From positions 1 to 7,549 of the forward strand of contig JAESTI010000348.1 in NCBI GenBank assembly GCA_016763665.1: 7,549 nt of DNA, given 5' to 3'. The notes beneath the pieces are model-generated. The model did not search any database. It was not told the origin of the DNA and saw nothing but the letters and a program-made list of their open reading frames with translations. Below are positions 6,502-7,549 of this stretch, piece after piece. Numbering within the stretch: the first letter of the stretch is position 1; each line of letters begins with the position of its first letter. Source of the DNA: Bacteroidia bacterium (lineage in GTDB: Bacteria > Bacteroidota > Bacteroidia > Flavobacteriales > NORP286). A program made the position numbers and the translations under genes.

Positions 6502-6528
6502 GATATCAAACATTGTTCCTGTGATATC
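6502..6528 (-). promoter_or_regulatory. Inverted repeat in the gspF leader, possible operator/promoter region
   Basis: GATATCA (6502-6508) and TGATATC (6522-6528) form a 7-bp inverted repeat with centres about 20 nt apart, two helical turns, as for a dimeric regulator site. It starts about 30 nt upstream of the gspF-like ATG. Between the arms the minus strand reads AATGTTTG (6507-6514), one base away from the -7 consensus TAnnTTTG, and TTTG occurs at 6531-6534, though the spacing of 16 nt is shorter than usual. It is suggestive only. Confidence 0.25.
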
Positions 6529-6616
6529 CACAAACAGTCAACATGTTATCAACAACGCTATCATTAATGGTACACGAATAATTTCTACACAAATGATAAT
6601 TAGCCACAATTTTTAA

Positions 6617-6624
6617 TAGTTTTG
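6617..6624 (+). promoter_or_regulatory. Probable Bacteroidota-type -7 element of yajQ
   Basis: The octamer TAGTTTTG matches the consensus TAnnTTTG and lies 48 nt before the yajQ ATG, implying a leader of about 40 nt. The expected -33 TTTG is not clearly present at 19-21 nt upstream. The remainder of the roughly 200-nt divergent gap (6472-6672) is A/T-rich and contains the inverted repeat at 6502-6528 and a diverged direct repeat; no small gene or RNA is apparent. Confidence 0.4.
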
Positions 6625-6672
6625 TTGTCAACATATCAACATTAAAAAGTTTAACAATTAAAATACATTGAC

Positions 6673-7161
6673 ATGGCATCATTTGATATAGTAAGTAAAG
6701 TGGATCTGCAAACTTTGGATAACGCTATCAACTCAGCAAAAAATGAGATTGCAACCAGGTACGACCTCAAAGATTCAGGAAGTACTGTTGAATTGGATAA
6801 GAAGGAATTTACAATTCATCTACTAACCGGAAGTGAAATGTACATGGACAGCATTGAAAAGGTGATCGTTTCAAAGTTGGTTAAACAGCAATTGGATCCC
6901 AGCTGTCTCGATCTTGGTAAGCAACAATATGCTGCCGGTGATAAGATCAAAAAAGATGTAACTATAAAACAAGGATTAGACAGGGAGTTGGCTAAGAAGA
7001 TCGTGAAAATGATAAAGGACACGAAGATGAAGGTACAACCTCAAATTATGGATGATATGATACGGGTTAACGGCAAAAAGCTGGATGACTTGCAAGAAGT
7101 AATCTCGTTATGCAAACAAGCTGAGTTTGACATGCCATTGCAGTATGTGAATATGAAGTAA
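6673..7161 (+). CDS. yajQ: YajQ family (DUF520/UPF0234) nucleotide-binding protein
   Basis: A 162-residue soluble cytoplasmic protein, the same length as E. coli YajQ (163). The family folds as two ferredoxin-like domains and binds nucleotides; in Xanthomonas a member binds cyclic di-GMP and acts as a transcriptional co-regulator. Conserved blocks are easy to see: ASFDIVSKVDLQ at 2-13, ATRYDLKDSG near 27-36, IKQGLDRELAKKIVKMIKD near 98-116, TKMKVQPQI near 117-125 and DMIRVNGKKLDDLQEVI near 128-144. The start is fixed by MASFDIV, which matches the family N-terminus. Stop is followed at once by a second TAA. It is divergent from the secretion block and converges with the T9SS protein 26 nt downstream. 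The family is certain; the ligand in this organism is not known. Confidence 0.96.
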   Translation: MASFDIVSKVDLQTLDNAINSAKNEIATRYDLKDSGSTVELDKKEFTIHLLTGSEMYMDSIEKVIVSKLVKQQLDPSCLDLGKQQYAAGDKIKKDVTIKQGLDRELAKKIVKMIKDTKMKVQPQIMDDMIRVNGKKLDDLQEVISLCKQAEFDMPLQYVNMK

Positions 7162-7187
7162 TAAAAGAGACTGCTTTAAGAAACTTA

Positions 7188-7549
7188 TCAGTGATTTAAA
7201 ATAACTTCTTTTCTGATAATTCCTTGTTGAGAGAGGATTTCTAAAAAGTAAATACCATTATTATATTCGGAGATATCTAATTGGTGAATTGTTGGTTTAC
7301 TTATTTTTTCAGAATAAATGACCTGACCAATTGCGTTAATTAGACGAATTTCTTCAACTTTTAAGTCCCCAAAATCTACAGTCAAATTGTGTGTTGCCGG
7401 ATTGGGATATATTATAATTTTGCTTGAGGGTAAAATCTGATCACTAATTCCAACTTCCTTAATTAGCACACTATCCTTAAAAGTATTTACGGTTAACTCC
7501 TGGCCAACACTATCTATTAATTGCACATTGCAAAATTCTATGGGTAACC
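7188..7549 (-). CDS. C-terminal end of a secreted protein with a T9SS type A sorting domain
   Basis: About 120 residues of a protein whose 5' part lies beyond the right edge; the frame is open to the edge (it reads LPIEFCN before the in-frame GTG at 7526, which is therefore not the start). The end has the Por/type A sorting domain: IIIYPNPATHNLTVDF, then EIRLINAIGQVIYSEKI, LDISEYNNGIYFLEIL and a basic IIRKEVIL tail. This domain directs outer-membrane translocation by the type IX system, after which it is cleaved and the cargo released or linked to lipopolysaccharide. What the cargo itself does cannot be read here. The domain marks the host as Bacteroidota. Confidence 0.9.
   Translation of the reverse strand, partial: LPIEFCNVQLIDSVGQELTVNTFKDSVLIKEVGISDQILPSSKIIIYPNPATHNLTVDFGDLKVEEIRLINAIGQVIYSEKISKPTIHQLDISEYNNGIYFLEILSQQGIIRKEVILNH

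Noticed and set aside
6547..6555. DnaA-box-like TTATCAACA, hint of an origin
   Set aside because: It differs from TTATCCACA, stands alone, and no dnaA, dnaN or cluster of boxes is nearby.

Overview
This window looks like chromosomal DNA from a member of the Bacteroidota, most likely a Cytophagales- or Flavobacteriia-like lineage. Three things point there. The protein running off the right edge ends in a type IX secretion (Por) sorting domain. Start codons generally lack a Shine-Dalgarno sequence and sit behind A/T-rich leaders. Two upstream regions carry the Bacteroidota -7 promoter element TAnnTTTG. No rRNA, tRNA, CRISPR, phage or transposase gene is visible, and no gene-free stretch exceeds about 200 bases.

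Left to right: (1) the C-terminal three quarters of a MATE-family multidrug/Na+ antiporter (3-1010, +), cut by the window edge; (2) a convergent selenium pair on the minus strand, mnmH (selU, tRNA 2-selenouridine synthase) followed by selD (selenophosphate synthase), overlapping by 47 nt; this pair makes selenophosphate and uses it to convert 2-thiouridine to 2-selenouridine in tRNA wobble positions; (3) a minus-strand gene block for a type II secretion/type IV pilus-like machine, read in the order gspF-like, secretin, GspL/PilM-N-like, PilO-like, PilP/GspC-like; (4) a divergent yajQ gene (+); (5) the C-terminal end of a T9SS cargo protein (-).

The main anomaly is in region 3. The gspF reading frame runs normally into its first membrane segment and then, at about 5953-5956, passes directly and out of frame into the C-terminal quarter of a secretin gene. 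The rest of gspF, the N-terminal and middle parts of the secretin, and anything that lay between are absent. No gspE ATPase or pseudopilin gene is in the window. The three genes downstream of the junction are intact, so this is either a recent deletion or an assembly misjoin; sequence alone does not decide.

A second structural theme is palindromic repeats. A roughly 35-nt REP-like palindrome occurs twice in the same orientation, at both ends of the mnmH-selD unit, and one copy supplies the stop codons of both convergent genes there. A different C/G-rich hairpin element sits between the PilO-like and PilP-like genes. I do not see a clearly new biological system; the items worth checking are the gspF/secretin junction, the repeat-flanked selenium cassette and the divergent secretion-system module.
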